From the NCBI RefSeq assembly GCF_902806685.2, contig NC_048539.1, positions 2,492,501 to 2,556,500 on the forward strand: a stretch of DNA of 64,000 nucleotides, written 5' to 3'. Below are positions 29,607-41,300 of this stretch, piece after piece. How positions within the stretch are numbered: the first letter of the stretch is position 1; each line of letters starts with the position of its first letter. The DNA is from Maniola hyperantus (Eukaryota > Arthropoda > Insecta > Lepidoptera > Nymphalidae). A program made the position numbers and the translations under genes. The notes beneath the pieces were generated by a model. The model had not been told where the DNA came from. It saw only the letters and a program-made list of their open reading frames with translations, and made no database searches.

Positions 29607-32600
29607 CATTAAAATAACAAAGGACGTAGATTTTTCGTATTTTGGAAGACCCTCGATTCACTGAGAAATAATTTATTTTTGACCTATGAAAATACCGTAT
29701 TCCACAATAAAAAAACAAATTTTGCAAAACTTTCTACTCATCCTAACTAATCTATCCCACCTAAACCAGTCTTATTTTATTTTAGTAGAGCCATCTTTTT
29801 ACAATACTTACAACTAACCGTAGTAACATAAAATTAGTAAAAGTACTTTCTTATTTTTTATTTCAGTTAAATTAAATATACGTACGACTATTTAATAAAT
29901 CATATAAGAATTTTAATTCTAAAAATGACGTCATCAACTATTGTAATGTGCTATCAGATTAAATTTCAAATTAGCTGCCTACGTAACTCTCTTTAGGAAT
30001 TGATCATAGAACTATGAATAAAAATAGACAAATCTTTAAAAAAAGTTTGAACGGTCGACTAGTAGATAGTTATAAGTAGATGTAGAAAACTCTTCACAAT
30101 GTATTATTTATTTAAAACTGTTTTTTTTACTAGTCATTAATGTTTGTTAAATAAATTAAAAAAAGACTATCTTCCAGAAATAATATTTCAATTTAGGTAG
30201 TACTTATTAAAATATTCGAATTAAAATTATTTACCGAGTACTTAAACTTAGGCTAGACGAATTTGTTTTTACGGATGTCTCTTGTATTTGTAATTCTCTA
30301 TGCACGGATTCTATGTCTGACCAAGCAAACATTTTTATTATTTTTTAACATCAAACTCAAGAAAATATACCGTTACTATCTCGATCTAATAGCAGATGGT
30401 TAGGTTTTAGGGTCAACTATTACCTAATATTTTCAAAGGACATGGAAATCGGGCATAGCAAAAGATTTAAAATATTTTTTCATGGTTAACTTCAAATAAA
30501 TAAACATCGATAAAAATCGAAAAATAAAATTTATTCTCTTCAATCTCTCGGTGTAGTAACAATAGAACTCGGTTATATTAAACAAGTAGGCAATCGTAAG
30601 TAGGTGTCTTATCTCAATTTAATATTCTAAAAAACATAAGCAATTTCTTTGTCTTTAATTACTTAATAGTTCGATTAACTAATCGATATAACGTTAAACG
30701 GATTCGATGACGTTTTATAAATATGTATAATATAAATAATAATATAATAATACTCTTTTACATAAAATGTGATCTCTCGTCTTTATTATATCTAGATGTA
30801 AAGTAGTCGCGTCGGTTATATCCTATTATATCAATAAATAAATTCAAATATTATAAATTAATATTTCTTTTTGTCTCTGTGGTTTATTTTTGGTGCCAAA
30901 TGAAAAACCTGATGATTGGGTACTCTGGGTCATGTTTGATATAAATATGTAGATACTCAAATTATCTTACCTTATAATCCCACAAATTTAGCAAAACAAT
31001 TGCAGTAGAATTATCAAACGCCTAGACTAGCCTTTACGATTGTAATTTTTGAAGTAAAACTTGCATAGGCGCAACTTGAGAGATTGCTTAAGAGTACGCG
31101 TAACTACAGATCTTTTTCGGATAGAAGTAACGTTCGTACATCAATTCCGCCAAATAGGTCAGCTGTATTGAGGCCGCCACCTTTTATGAAGATGGTAAAA
31201 AGTAAGTACCAAGTAGTTAGGGTCATAGATTACAAGCTCTATTTTTTATTACTATGAAAACACTCACTCATTTTGGAAAAATGAATGAAATTACGCGCGC
31301 GTTTAGTTTTACTTAGACCCCATGAACTATTTTTTAATTTTAATGCATTTCTGCATCTTCTATGCAGATATTCATTCCCGACGCGACCGCTTAAAGGATC
31401 TAGGATCTGCCTTATAGGTGTTTTTAAAAATGTACCTCCGAGTTATTTCTATTTATACGTACTCGTGTCGTGTGAATATAAACTATGCGTCTAAATTTAT
31501 ATTTACATAGTATTTATATATTATAAATATATATTAGTTTTAATAAAGTTGTATAATAATTATAAATAAAATAACTAGTCCTAAATATTCCGCTGCGTAT
31601 CGCGGCAATATTGCCTTAGAACTCTAGAACTATTTTAATATAATAAAAATATACCTAATACTTTATAAAAAAAATATAATTTGAATCTTGTTATTTATTA
31701 TTCAGGGTTATTCAATAACTACCAGCAATTAAATTAGATTTGAATTTAAACTATTATAAATACAACATTATTATGCTCTACACCTCTAAAATAAAGTTTC
31801 GCTATTTTTTTTATAAAAAAATATCAAAATAATAATTAGGTACAAAGTGTTATGTATTATTTATTTTTGTATACTCTATAATACAAAAAATACAATGTTG
31901 CCATAGTTTTTTTAGAGACGGACCGTTTAAGAAGAACATCTCAAGTAGACAAGCTTAGAACAAAGTTTTATAACAAAAGTTGTTCGTTTTATTTAATGAA
32001 TTCACAGCGAAAAAATCGGCTGTCTGTTAAAATAACCTTGTATAATATACTACAATACATTTGTGATTATTATTTTTCAAACAATTGATATTATATAATA
32101 TTATGTACAATTTGAAAATTTTATGTATAATTTTCAAATAAAATTTAAGTGTAAACTCACAGACTCAAATTGTGTTTTTTGACTGAATGTGAGTGAGACT
32201 GTTGATGTATTCGTGTTATTTGAATTGAATAGTGTTTTTTAAATTATCTGCTGAACGAAAAATATTATTAATTAATTAAAAATTTAATATGTTACTCGTC
32301 TCCTTAATCAAAATTAATTGGCATTAAATTAAATATAAGCTAAATCAATATTAAGAATTTCATAAAATTAGGTATTTTATGGCATTTTTACATATTTTTT
32401 TAAGCCTACAAAATAAAGGTGCATCCAGATCACGTAGATTTATATTACGGTTACGTATTATTCTATATTACGGTCTGGTTGCCATTTGTTTTTAAATTTT
32501 ATTTTTTTCAAACTATTGAAGTATACTCATATCAATTAGATAAGTAGTTACTTTAGGATTCATGACAATTTTTAGATATTTCGATGTTTGAAAATTTTAA

Positions 32601-33168
32601 GCAATAAAGTATTTCTTTTTTTTAAATTCATTCCTTTCAACATAAGTTTTACAGGTACATATTTTAGCTAGTCGTTACACCAAAATTAAATTTTAAAATA
32701 TAAATGTTATGTTTTACGAATTTAAAGGTATTATTCAAACTGGAATCAAAAATAATTAAGGGCCTAATTAAGTTTGTTCTACCTACCAAAAATATAAAAC
32801 AAATTTTTATAAAGCTCTCTACACTCAGGCGTAAATCGACTGTGAAAATACTTTTGTGAAAGTTGTGAAACGCTGTTGACTGCGAATAAATAAATAAATA
32901 AATAAAACTAAAATTAACAGTTTTGATTTAGAGGTGCGATTATGTCCTCCTACACTTGCAAGAAGTCAGTCAATCCCGTTGTCGCTGATAACAAAACGCG
33001 CAGCCGGGAAATTATCCACATTTTTCTCGGCTTTCACAGCACGAGTAAAGGGCGGGCTTAAGTGACCTATTTTCTCCTATTATCTATACCTCTATTATTA
33101 AAAAAAGATTGTAAGACTGACTCTTCGAAATTGTTTTCGTACCTAAATATTTAGTTGGTATTTAAGTA

Positions 33169-33537
33169 AGGGGGCGTCCATAAATTACGTGAGGTGTTTT
33201 TTTTAAATTTTCGGTCCCTCCCTCCCACCCTGGTGGGATATCGTGAGATTTTATTCAATCCCCCCCCCCCATCCCCCAATCTCACGCGAGATTTTGTTAT
33301 GTATGTATTGCAAAGTGAGAGTTATTGTAAAAAGAAAGAAAAAAATAAGTGTATTAAATAAATAAATACAATCTGGATTAAATGGAACCAAAATAGTATA
33401 ATTTTTTTTGTTTCAATCAGAAAAAAAATTGCGTGATATTTGCCGAGACTCCCCTCTCTCCAACGTAAGATTAGATGAGATTTGACTCGACCCCCTCCCC
33501 CCCTTAAACATCTCACGTAATTTATGGACGCCCCCTA
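33169..33537. repeat. MITE with terminal inverted repeats gggggcgtccataaattacg
   Basis: The left end agggggcgtccataaattac is inverted at the right end as gtaatttatggacgccccct, with an inner part (tgaggtg / catctcac) extending the match. Internal C-rich runs are also arranged in opposite orientation. It is about 370 bp and non-coding. Confidence 0.85.
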
Positions 33538-34640
33538 AGTACTTCTATTCTTTCTTAATGCACAAAACTAATTTTATTTTAAAATACATAAATGTTATAT
33601 TTATTTACTTACTCAAATAATATAAGATGTCTCATTGTAATATTAAATTTAACTAAGTATGTACCTACTGATATTAATTTCGGTTGTGTTATGTTTCTTT
33701 TTGATAAGATTTTTGTATTAATTTAAAATTCAATATACTAAATTAAAACAGTAATAAAACTGAATATTACAGTACCTAATTACTTCGCTTCGGCTAAGGA
33801 AATTAGATAGCAAAAAACAAAAACGTAATCAATCTACATTTGGGTCGATGTTTGGCTCTATTTTGTTCAGTACCACCAATTTTATTTTTTAAACTAATTT
33901 TCGATTTTTTCCGCAGAATCCTGTGACATGGAAATAGTATGAAGCCGTACGCGCATATCGCAAAGTGTGCGGTTCCATACAACCGTCCATATGTCACAGA
34001 ATTCTGCAGATAAAACTGCGCGGTGAAAATTCTTAATGTGGGCTTGCCCTTAATGTTTTGAAGCAAACTCAAATTTTTAAGAAATATAATATTACCATCG
34101 AATCCATAGCGCTCTTTTTACATGAAACGAACTTTTCTAAGAAGGTACGCATATCGCTGCAGGATCACGAACATAACTCGTAAGACTAATGAGAACGTGT
34201 TTTGTTCCGAGAGTACCGTCTATCATTTTCCTTTAGTCTGTGGTATTCATTTGATTGTTACCTATTTAATTTAAGTAATGCTCAAATAATTAATTTTAAG
34301 TTATTTTGTTGGTGTGATTGAAAAAAAAACGTTTGTTTAATCAACTTATTGATTAATTCTGTAATAATTGAATAAATAGTTTATTCAAGCCGTTTTGCAA
34401 ATTCCTCAAACTGTTAAAATAAGAAAAGCCAGAATGACTGACTGTGCATCTCGTCTCGCTCTCTCTCTACGTCTCTCGTACTGATCTCTTGCTCGCTCAC
34501 ATTGTGGCGATATCAACTTTCGATGGACTTAATTTGTAGATAGACACGTCATATTATTACAATATTTTCTCAGGTTCCATAGTAGCCAAAAATTTTCCAC
34601 TATTGGGATATTTTCAAACCTATTGCGGATAATTTTTTAT

Positions 34641-34852
34641 AACTAGCTGATGCCCGCGACTTCGTACGCATGGATTTAGGTTTAAAAATCCCGTGGGAAC
34701 TCTTTGATTTTCCGGGAAAAAAGTAGCCTATGTCGCTCTCCAGGTCTTAAACTATACCCATGCAAAATATCACGTCAATCCGTTGCTCCGTTGCGGCGTG
34801 ATTGAAGGACAAACCAACAAACAAACACACTTACGAATTTATAATAAGGGTA
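34641..34852 (-). repeat. Dispersed repeat family B
   Basis: Begins tagctgatgcccgcgacttc, passes through tcccgtgggaactctttgat and ends near acaaacacacttacgaattt, matching the other family B copies. Confidence 0.8.
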
Positions 34853-35143
34853 GTGATGTGGGTCTGACACTCACGAACTTTTGGAGCATTAGATGAGTTT
34901 TCTAAAGGCATACTTTGTTGTGTGTGTCGTCACGTGACGCAACAGAAGGCTATCGGTGTCATACAATACATTTTACATACCAGTCTGACTGAAATACTCT
35001 CTATAGATCTTAGCCTTAGCCAACACACGTCACAACGTATTGTACGCCACAACACAATGTGTCTGCAGCTTTATGATCTAGTTTGGATCGGCGATCCGAG
35101 ATCCACTATTCAGGATCATGGAGCATGGAACGTGGATCGTATT

Positions 35144-35207
35144 CCTCCGATCCAGCTTTAGGAATCACAGGAAAGGTAGGATTGCGTTCCTAAAGCTGGA
35201 TCGGAGG
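35144..35207. ncRNA. Perfect 21-bp stem hairpin (possible pre-miRNA-like or MITE core)
   Basis: Arms 35144-35164 and 35187-35207 are exact reverse complements around a 22-base loop; the arm reads cctccgatccagctttagga. Pairing outside the stem is weak. Function is unknown; a miniature element is as likely as a small-RNA precursor. Confidence 0.4.
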
Positions 35208-35303
35208 AGTAGGTTCGGCGGGTGTTGCTTCATAAGCGTGGTCTATCTTTTTCCTACGCTCTTTGTTTAATATTTTGTATTAGTTGTAATTACCTTCTTT
35301 AAT

Positions 35304-35493
35304 AAGCCCCGCAAATTGCTATTGCGCTGGAAACATGTCTCATTAACATCAAAATGACGTCATTTTGACGTCAGCCAAAATAGAAATAGACCATCAGCAA
35401 TAATTTGTACTGGTTGCTCGAAACTTCAGTCTAGTGCTGACGTCACTAAAATGGCGGCCACGCGTTTTAGCAATTTGCGGGACTTATACTAAA
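35304..35493. repeat. MITE family I, full copy
   Basis: Ends aagccccgcaaattgctatt and, inverted, tagcaatttgcgggacttat. Internal text includes gacgtcattttgacgtcagc and gtctagtgctgacgtcacta. It is the most complete copy in the window. Confidence 0.85.
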
Positions 35494-35686
35494 TTAAAAT
35501 TATTGTCTTGTGCGGTTGGATACTTGGACGATTTAACCTAAGGACGCGCCTCGCATGATTATTCCCCTCTGTCAATAGTAATGGATTTTTAATCCACTGC
35601 GTTTATAAACACTGTTTGCGGAATCGATTTTGTCATTGTCAGAATCGTTTTCGATGTGTGACGACGTCTTACACGCTGGGTGAAAA

Positions 35687-35766
35687 ATGCCTGTTTGTGC
35701 CGTTAGTGAGTGCAAGAACAAATCAAACACATCAAATTTACAAAAAGATGGAATTTCATTTCATAA
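35687..35766 (+). CDS. THAP-domain fragment, exon 1
   Basis: ATG opens MPVCAVSECKNKSNTSNLQK followed by DGISFHK. This is the start of a THAP zinc finger (first Cys pair spaced C-x4-C, then the SFHKFP motif). THAP domains bind DNA in P-element transposases and in cellular transcription factors. Donor gtaagt at 35767; the split Lys codon is completed at 36332. Confidence 0.6.
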
Positions 35767-36331
35767 GTAAGTATTTTTGGTGTAATAAACGCTTTCTATA
35801 AATTAAATTACATAAATTATTATAATAAAATAACAATCGAGAACTTTACCGATTCAGTAATTGAGTACGTAATAATTCGGTAGAAACGAGTCACACCCCT
35901 CCCGAGACTATATTTTGTTTTTTCTAAACAATTGCAACCCTCGTTATATACAAATTAGGTTAAAATTTGAATACGCGTGAACAGCATGAAATTACGTAGT
36001 AGTACGATAGTGATTGCGGTTCGATTATCGATATCGATGAAAACATTTTCTTTATTATTAACGACTAAATTACCGTCTTCAAGTCAAGTAAAGAATAGTT
36101 ATTATTAATTACCATAATTTTTTCGCTACCTATACTTGTAATAAAACTGGTCGATTTCTGTGATTTCACGTACTTAATACATTAAAAAAAAAATTAAAGC
36201 AACGCAATTTTAGTGATAGGCGCGAAACGGGGTAGGGTGTCTCTGAACTGGGTAATATGTAGCTAAAAGGTGTACCTTTCTCAAGGATGAGGATCAGGTA
36301 ATAATTTATCATAATCGTTTTATTTTTACAG

Positions 36332-36395
36332 ATTTCCTAAAGACGCCCACTTTAAAATGAAGTGGGCACAATTGTGCGATCGAATACTACGATGA
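36332..36395 (+). CDS. THAP-domain fragment, exon 2, early stop
   Basis: Acceptor tatttttacag. It encodes FPKDAHFKMKWAQLCDRILR then TGA. The Trp and the helix after FP fit the THAP fold, but the protein stops at 47 residues, before the second zinc-ligand pair (C-x2-H). It is therefore a truncated or decayed THAP gene, or a longer gene whose further exons I cannot see. No continuing THAP frame was recognised in the next kilobase. Confidence 0.55.
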
Positions 36396-36907
36396 ATACG
36401 CTACGCTGACCAAACACTGGTTTTAAGTAATTAAATACGAGTAATAAATTCTTACTTCTACTTTTGTTTCTGAAAAACTATCGATATATTTTAAAATATC
36501 GATACGGTAGCATCGCAAATCAATTTGACTGTCTTATCTTACACTCGTAATGTCTTTGTATGTTGATGTATATAACTTATTAGTGTGCGTAAAATGTAGT
36601 AGTGTTGAAGATTTAGATATGTGTGTGTTAATAATGACACAAAACTTTGTTGAGTGAGTGTGTCAAGTTGTCTATGTAGTGTTTCCTCGTCCCGCACCAA
36701 AAGTGACAGAAATTTTTATTCGTAATATTAGGCGCGTTACAAGTCCATAGGTTAAATCGTCCAAGGGTTGGATACGTTGATTATACTCTGAATTGAATAA
36801 AATTATTGTGTATTTTTCTCTCAATATTTATATATTTGGGAATTTCAATAAATTATACTGTTACTCATTTTGTGTGTTTATTTCATTTACCTCTCAAAAA
36901 TATTTGA

Positions 36908-37078
36908 AACCAGCTTGTGTTCGCGACTTCGTTCGCGTGGACTACACAAATTTCAAACCCCTATTTCACCCCCTTAGGGGTTGAATTTTCAAAAATCCTT
37001 TCTTAGCGGATGCTTACATCATAATAGCTATCTGCATGCCAAATTTCAGCGCGATCCGTCCAGTAATTTGAGCTGTGC
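36908..37078 (+). repeat. Dispersed repeat family A
   Basis: ccagcttgtgttcgcgactt, ttaggggttgaattttcaaa and gtccagtaatttgagctgtg. The (tcag)n end is missing. Confidence 0.8.
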
Positions 37079-37137
37079 GGACATAGGCTTCATTCGCGTT
37101 GATTTAGATTTTTAACCATCACGTCTGGACTTTTAAT

Positions 37138-37370
37138 TTTTAGGGTTCCGTACCTCATAAGGAAAAAGGAACCCTTATAGGATCACTTTGTTGTCTGTGT
37201 CTGTCTGTCTGTCCGTCGTGCATGTCAAGAAAACCTATAGGTTACTTCTCGTTGACCTAAATCCGAAAACCGTGAATTTTTGGTTACATCACAAAAAAAA
37301 TTAAAATGACACGAAATTTTTCGTGAACACATTTTAATTACAGCGCCATCTATATGTGATTTGATAAATT
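37138..37370 (+). repeat. Dispersed repeat family E
   Basis: tttagggttccgtacctcat, ggatcactttgttgtctgtg and aaatccgaaaaccgtgaatt. Confidence 0.75.
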
Positions 37371-37547
37371 AATTTTAATTTGCAAGCCTGAGAGTGCTCC
37401 ATGTTATCAAAGGTGTGTGATCTACCAATCTACACTTGGCCAGTGTGGTAGACTATTGTCTATTTCCAAACCCTTTTCATTCTGAGAGGAGACCCATACT
37501 CAGTAGTGAACCGGCGATGGGTTGATGATGATGATAATCCATATCCA

Positions 37548-37800
37548 TACTAATATTATAAATGCGAAAGTGTGTCTGTCTGTCTGCTAGCTTTTTACGG
37601 CCCAACAGTTCAACCGATTTTGATGAAATCTTGTACAGAGTTAGTGAGTTATCCCGAGGACGGATATAAGCTACTTTTTATTCCGGAAAATCAAAGAATC
37701 CCCAAGGGATTTTTAAACACCTATAACCAGGCGACGCAAGATCGTGGCGTGTGGAAATCCCTATGTCCAGCAGTGGACGTCTATCGGTTGTTGATGATGA
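37548..37800 (+). repeat. Repeat family B joined to a LINE 3' fragment
   Basis: tactaatattataaatgcga to ttccggaaaatcaaagaatc is family B. From about 37728 the text gcaagatcgtggcgtgtgga and cagcagtggacgtctatcgg is the 3' end of the RTE-like LINE, followed by (atg)n. Confidence 0.75.
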
Positions 37801-37826
37801 TGATATAGTAATGAATAAAAAGCGAA

Positions 37827-38360
37827 TTATCTTATAACAGCCTTTATTCTCTCTAACGACTGACATTTACCTAAAAGTTGCATCATTTCCGCTACACTTG
37901 GTCCTTCATTCAACCCGCTCAAAGCGGACCGAAGCATTTTCATCAAAACCGGAAATTTCACATCATTAGTATCAGAAAACCTTCTCAAATTATCCTTTAT
38001 CGTATCCTGTTCGAATTTCTCTAAATCCTCCAAACTGTTAAGTAGTTTTTCGAATAAACCTTTGTTGATTTCTAACTTATTTGAGGGTAGTATCCATAAA
38101 AATGCATATTTCGGCGAAACTAGGTCGTCTATCCTTGAAATTCTAGATGTAGACCAGTCTAGTACACTTTTTACGTGTTCTTCAGATATATTGAGGACTT
38201 CTTTCGGATATGTTTGTGTAACTAAGTTTTGTACGTTCGTTATTAGTGCTTTGGTTAGGTTTTCGTCCTTCAAATGGCGTTTTATTTCTAGGCGATTGCA
38301 TTCTTCGAGCAAATCTGGGTTTAAACGACTTGGGTGGGAGGATATTTTCTTTAATTGAAA
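37827..38360 (-). CDS. EARS2: EARS2 exon 6: anticodon-binding region and stop
   Basis: Acceptor tatctttccag. Encodes FQLKKISSHPSRLNPDLLEE, a helical C-terminus with WSTSRISRIDDLVSPKYAF, ending RIKAVIR and TAA. An AATAAA (complement of 37843-37848) overlaps the last codons; no other canonical signal was seen just downstream. Confidence 0.93.
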   Translation of the reverse strand, partial: FQLKKISSHPSRLNPDLLEECNRLEIKRHLKDENLTKALITNVQNLVTQTYPKEVLNISEEHVKSVLDWSTSRISRIDDLVSPKYAFLWILPSNKLEINKGLFEKLLNSLEDLEKFEQDTIKDNLRRFSDTNDVKFPVLMKMLRSALSGLNEGPSVAEMMQLLGKCQSLERIKAVIR

Positions 38361-41300
38361 CTGGAAAGATAAAACAAAGATTACAATAAATACTACTAAA
38401 TTTTGATTCGACGAAAATAATACAAGTAGATATAATCCCGCAAATTGCTATTGCGCTGGAACCATGTCTCATTAACATTGAAATAACGTCATTTTGACGT
38501 CAGCCGAAATAAAAATATACCATCAGCTCGAAACTTCAGTCTAGAAATCGGCCCAATAGGTACCTACTTTGGAAGAAATCAATTTTTTGTACAGTACGCG
38601 GCCGAAAGTAATGTTCATCGACCTTTAGAAGGAGATAGTAGATTTGTAGAGTTGTCTCTGTTGTTGAGACTGACAAAACGTCATATAGGTATGAGTGACA
38701 GAGACAACGCTCTACAAAGCCGAAATGTCATTCTAAATTCGATGTACATTACTTTCTGCCGCGCACCGTACACTATCAAGTATTCTGTAGTTATACATAG
38801 TTACTCTACATCTCACCGCAGTGGCTAACTCTTCCATAGTTTTGAGTGTGACTCCCTCGCCCACGACGTGGTCAAATCCTCCGCCTGATAGCGTGATGTA
38901 GTTCACGAGAGCCAAAGGAAATATTCCTGAAAATAGTTATATACCTATATCAATGGCCGAAAATAAATAATATAATTATAATAAATTAAAGATTATTTAT
39001 TTAATAGGAAGCCATCGGTATACAAAGAAATATTTTTTTTCTATCTAAATTAAAAGTAAAAAAGCAGCATTAAATTAAAACTAAAATAAATTAAATGAAA
39101 CCTCATCGAGACCACCGCAGAGAGGCATTGTACCCAAGATGCTGGCAGCATTACCCCTTTGGATGGCCAAACTAATTATTTGACCAAGGTAGCTCTCGGG
39201 TCCCCGGTTGACTCGATAACCCTTTTCGAAATTTCCTCAAAAAGAGCTCGAAGCCCCACGGCCCCAAGGTCTCTATACCAATCGTCGCTGATGGCCGCTG
39301 CACCCACCATAGAGGAGGTCGCCTGAATGTGGGATGCAGCTAAAGTGTCTGCACATGTGGCATCCCCAACAAGCTACCTGCCCAACTTCCACGGTACGAG
39401 TATCATACCATCAGGTCATCATCCCAATTCATTCCAAAACAAGTGCAAGTCGGACTCGCACACGAAGGGTTCCGTGCCATTGTATTGAAATAGCACTTTT
39501 TAATTTTTATGGTTGCTATTTTGAAATTTTACTTGTTTTTATAGCGGCAATAGAAATACACATTCTGTGAAAATTTCAACTCAATACCTATTACGGTTCA
39601 CGAGATTCAGCCCGCTGACAGACAGACGAACGACAGGCTACAGCAGAGGCTTAGTAAAATGGTCCCGTTGGTATTACATGTTACAGCAATCACGCACTCA
39701 TCCGATCCGAATCCGTGAAAATACGAATATAAAAAATATCTATGACATAATATGTCATAAGCTACCATACAAAACAAAAGGGAACGTATTTTCACGGACT
39801 CGGATCGGATGAGTGCGTAACCGCCGTCAATCTTTTTTACCAAAAAAACAAATTCTAATTAAATTTTCATACCTTTATTTCTGTAATCTTCAACTTTGAC
39901 ATCACTCTGTCGTTTACTTAATTTGGTACCATCTGAATTGACTATTAGAGGAAGGTGCCCGAATTTTGGTGGTGTCCACCCGAAGGCCCTGAAATAACAA
40001 AAACTTGTATAAAAACATATCATCACAATTCTAAAGGGGTGAAATAGGGGTTTGAAATTTCTGTAGTCCACGCGGACCAAGTCGCGAGCATAAACTAGTT
40101 TTAAAATAAGTGAGTGCTTGTTCTCAATTAAATCCTGTGTTAAGTGATAGTGGTAATTGTAGTGGTGGTGGTAGGTGTGTGAAGTCTGCCAACTTGCACA
40201 TCTGCACTTGCCCAGCTTGGTGGACTACAGCCTAATCCATTCTCATTCTGAGAGGACTCCTGTTCTCGGCAGTCGGCCGACGATAAGTTGATGATGATGA
40301 TGATGATAAAAGATGGATCACCATCATTATCAACCGATAGACGTCCACTGCTGGACATAGGTCTCTTGTAGGGACTTCCACACGCCACGGTCCTGCGCCG
40401 CCTGAATCCAGCGGCTTCTCGCGACTCGTCTGATGTCGTCCGACCACATAGTGGGGGCTCTTCCAACACTGCGTCTTCCGGTGCGAGGTCGCCATTCCAT
40501 CGGTTTTACGAACTATGTGCCCTGCCCATTGCCACTTCAGCTTCGCAACCCGCTGGGCTAGAAAGAAGGATATAATATTAAAAACTTGCTTACTTGTAAA
40601 TCAACAGATGCTTAGTAGTCGATATCTGCCACTCCACGCCGCGTAAGACATGAGAGATCTCCATCAGATGGTCATCTACCACATTGGCGAAGTGGTACGT
40701 TGGATACCCATCACTCTTCATCAGTACCGGGTCCCCTTCCACCATCGACACGTCGTAGGCTATACCACCGAATATCATGTCCTCGAATGACATACATTCT
40801 GATGACAACTAGAAGCATCCAAGAGAAAGAATTAATTTATTTTGGTGTCAAAAGAAATGATGACAACTGGAAGATTCCTTTCATTAATGTATCTTCCTTA
40901 ACATTGGTGTCAAAAAATAAGTACGGCTACAATGGGTTCAGGGTTCAATTTCCGGCAGGGGCCATTTGGGAATTTATAATTGGGTATTTACTACATCAAA
41001 AATAAATTATTTCTCAGTGATTATTAAATAGATGGTCTTCCAACATACGTAAAATCCACGTCCTTTGTTGGTTTAAGTGTAATAACCATTTTAAATTATC
41101 GATTAAACTAAAAAAAGCACGTCAAATGATTGTGACGTCACACACCGGTATTTCATAGAATTTCGCATACTAAGCGCGCGTTTTGACGTTTGATAAATAG
41201 TTACTGATTTGACTAGCTGTATAATTCCTAAAATCGTCTCTTGTCTAATCTGGTGGGAGGCTACGGCCCTGTCTAGTTACCACCCTACCGGCAAAACCAA

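Larger units (their letters stand above)
26083..35686. other. AT-rich intergenic region
   Basis: About 9.6 kb without a convincing gene. It contains MITE D (26720-27290), an array of an 11-bp palindromic motif (27557-27785), MITE G (29455-29606), a MITE with gggggcgtccata ends (33169-33537), repeat B (34641-34852), a hairpin (35144-35207) and MITE I (35304-35493). Between about 27,800 and 33,100 the DNA is mostly unique and very AT-rich. Its open frames are short and resemble nothing I know. Confidence 0.65.
36396..37826. other. Intergenic, repeats only
   Basis: After about 500 bp of unique AT-rich DNA there are copies of repeats A (36908-37078), E (37138-37370), H (37385-37530) and B (37548-37722), and a LINE 3' fragment (37725-37800). 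No gene was recognised. Confidence 0.7.
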
